A DNA stretch of 6,968 nucleotides. Origin: Ferruginibacter sp. (lineage in GTDB: Bacteria > Bacteroidota > Bacteroidia > Chitinophagales > Chitinophagaceae). Positions within the stretch are counted from its first letter, which is position 1. The number at the start of each line of letters is the position of its first letter. The notes under the pieces are model-generated. The model had not been told where the DNA came from and did no database searches. It was given only the letters and a program-made list of their open reading frames with translations. Position numbers and translations under genes: made by a program. The DNA lies in NCBI GenBank assembly GCA_018057635.1, contig JAGPDJ010000125.1:1-6968 (forward strand), given 5' to 3'. Of this stretch, positions 6,155-6,968 are shown piece by piece.

Positions 6155-6215
6155 TAATATTAAATGAATGGTGGTCAGCACCGCAAAGTTTTGACAATAT
6201 AAAAAGTAATTTAAA

Positions 6216-6854
6216 ATGGCACTTAGAAAATACAAACCGGTAACAGCAGGAACACGTTGGAGAATTGGTAATGCATATGCAGAGATCACTACCAACACAC
6301 CTGAAAAAACACTGGTTGAAAAACAAAAGAACACTGCCGGCAGGAATGCACAGGGAAGAAGGTCTATGCGTTATATGGGAGGTGGAAACAAAACCATGTA
6401 CCGTATCATCGATTTCAAGCGTAACAAGAAAGACATTCCGGCTGTTGTAAAAACAATCGAATACGATCCAAACCGTACTGCATTTATCGCCTTGTTGGCT
6501 TATGCGGATGGTGAAAAGCGTTACATACTGGCACCACAAGGATTGCAGGTAGGCCAAACCGTTATTAGTGGAGACAATGCAGTGCCTGAACTTGGAAATG
6601 CCCTGATGTTGAAAAACATGCCGTTGGGTACCAATGTTCACAATATTGAAATGCAGCCTGGTCATGGTGGAATCCTGGTTCGTAGTGCAGGTACTTCTGC
6701 CCAGCTGAGCAATAAGGAAGAAAAATATGCTGTACTTAAAATGCCAAGCGGCGAATTGAGGAAAGTATTGATCAACTGTTATGCAACTGTTGGTGTAACA
6801 AGCAACAGCGATCACAACCTGGAAAGCATGGGTAAGGCCGGCCGTAACAGGTAG
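6216..6854 (+). CDS. rplB: 50S ribosomal protein L2, interrupted by in-frame amber codon
   Basis: L2 is an essential 23S rRNA-binding protein required for subunit association and peptidyl transferase activity. Residues 1-212 match L2 throughout: [33 protein letters not shown] (42-59), YRIIDFKR (62-69), [14 protein letters not shown] (81-94), then the SH3-like core with [19 protein letters not shown] (134-152) and GKAGRNR (206-212). Codon 213 is TAG (6852-6854), where the family has an almost invariant Trp (GR.RW.G.RP). The same frame then continues with normal L2 sequence to the window edge, so a single G-to-A change at 6853 explains the stop. As written, the product would lack the C-terminal segment including the functionally important His equivalent to Escherichia coli His229 (codon 230 here). 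A viable cell should not tolerate this, so a base-call or assembly error is favoured over a true pseudogene, a recoded amber codon, or a second intact copy elsewhere. Confidence 0.93.
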   Translation: MALRKYKPVTAGTRWRIGNAYAEITTNTPEKTLVEKQKNTAGRNAQGRRSMRYMGGGNKTMYRIIDFKRNKKDIPAVVKTIEYDPNRTAFIALLAYADGEKRYILAPQGLQVGQTVISGDNAVPELGNALMLKNMPLGTNVHNIEMQPGHGGILVRSAGTSAQLSNKEEKYAVLKMPSGELRKVLINCYATVGVTSNSDHNLESMGKAGRNR

Positions 6855-6968
6855 AAAGGTATTCGTCCGCGTACAAGGGCAGTAGCGATGAACCCGGTAG
6901 ATCACCCGATGGGTGGTGGTGAAGGAAGGGCTTCAGGTGGTCACCCACGTAGCCGTAAAGGAAAGTAT
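6855..6968 (+). other. rplB: Continuation of rplB beyond the in-frame TAG, cut by window edge
   Basis: In the same frame as rplB, 38 further codons read as the C-terminal L2 segment: [18 protein letters not shown], then [19 protein letters not shown] and a final Tyr. It contains His230 (codon 6903-6905), equivalent to Escherichia coli His229, and the glycine-rich GGGEGR loop near the peptidyl transferase centre. There is no second in-frame stop and no frameshift, so selection appears to have kept this part intact. The family typically continues about 20-25 residues past the window end. Confidence 0.92.

Noticed and set aside
6155..6215. Small GGTG/CACC stem and a 12-codon frame between rplW and rplB
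   Set aside because: A 4-bp stem and a 12-codon frame are within chance expectation, with no family similarity or conserved context visible.
5912..6334. Minus-strand frame of 140 codons opposite rplW
   Set aside because: Antisense shadow of rplW and the start of rplB, with composition unlike a real protein.
6108..6905. Long minus-strand frame of 265 codons opposite rplB
   Set aside because: It lies entirely across rplW/rplB coding sequence, is rich in Cys and His as antisense frames often are, and resembles no protein; it is a shadow of rplB.

Overview
The window comes from the chromosome of a member of the Bacteroidota, probably the Chitinophagaceae or a close relative; this is inference from protein style and promoters, not a database match. 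The evidence is moderate-to-low GC content, start sites without Shine-Dalgarno sequences, promoters of the Bacteroidota type (TTTG, about 19-20 bp, TAnnTTTG), a head-GIN/DUF2807 lipoprotein, a secreted protein opening with the typical 'NIGIGTTTP..KLEV' motif, and ribosomal proteins whose wording (for example [23 protein letters not shown] in L2) is that of this phylum.

Layout. Positions 1-1482 (minus strand) carry guaA, GMP synthase, lacking only its last roughly 15-17 codons at the window edge. A 218-bp divergent spacer holds a near-leaderless guaA promoter element, a heptamer repeat array and a good promoter for the next gene. Positions 1701-2396 encode a DUF2807 lipoprotein and 2687-3811 encode a secreted, fibre-like protein with a probable C1q/TNF-type jelly-roll C-terminus. 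A second heptamer array, in inverted orientation to the first, lies after these two envelope genes. At 4013 a clear promoter starts the S10 ribosomal operon: rpsJ, rplC, rplD, rplW and rplB (S10, L3, L4, L23, L2), which runs off the right edge.

The operon is conventional in order but odd in detail. The rpsJ-rplC spacer contains two perfect GC-rich palindromes, one of which lies in a spurious in-frame extension of rplC; the true rplC start is 4501. The rplD-rplW spacer is filled by an 8-nt quasi-repeat. Most strikingly, rplB is interrupted at codon 213 by TAG (6852-6854) exactly where L2 has a conserved Trp (TGG), and the frame then continues with perfect L2 sequence to the window end. This is one base change from normal: a sequencing or assembly error is most likely, with a real suppressed or read-through amber codon the interesting alternative.

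No tRNA, rRNA, CRISPR array, transposase or recognisable defence system was seen. I found no convincing novel multi-gene system; the items worth a second look are the L2 amber codon, the palindromes and short-period repeats inside and beside the ribosomal operon, and the two-gene envelope block bracketed by inverted repeat arrays.
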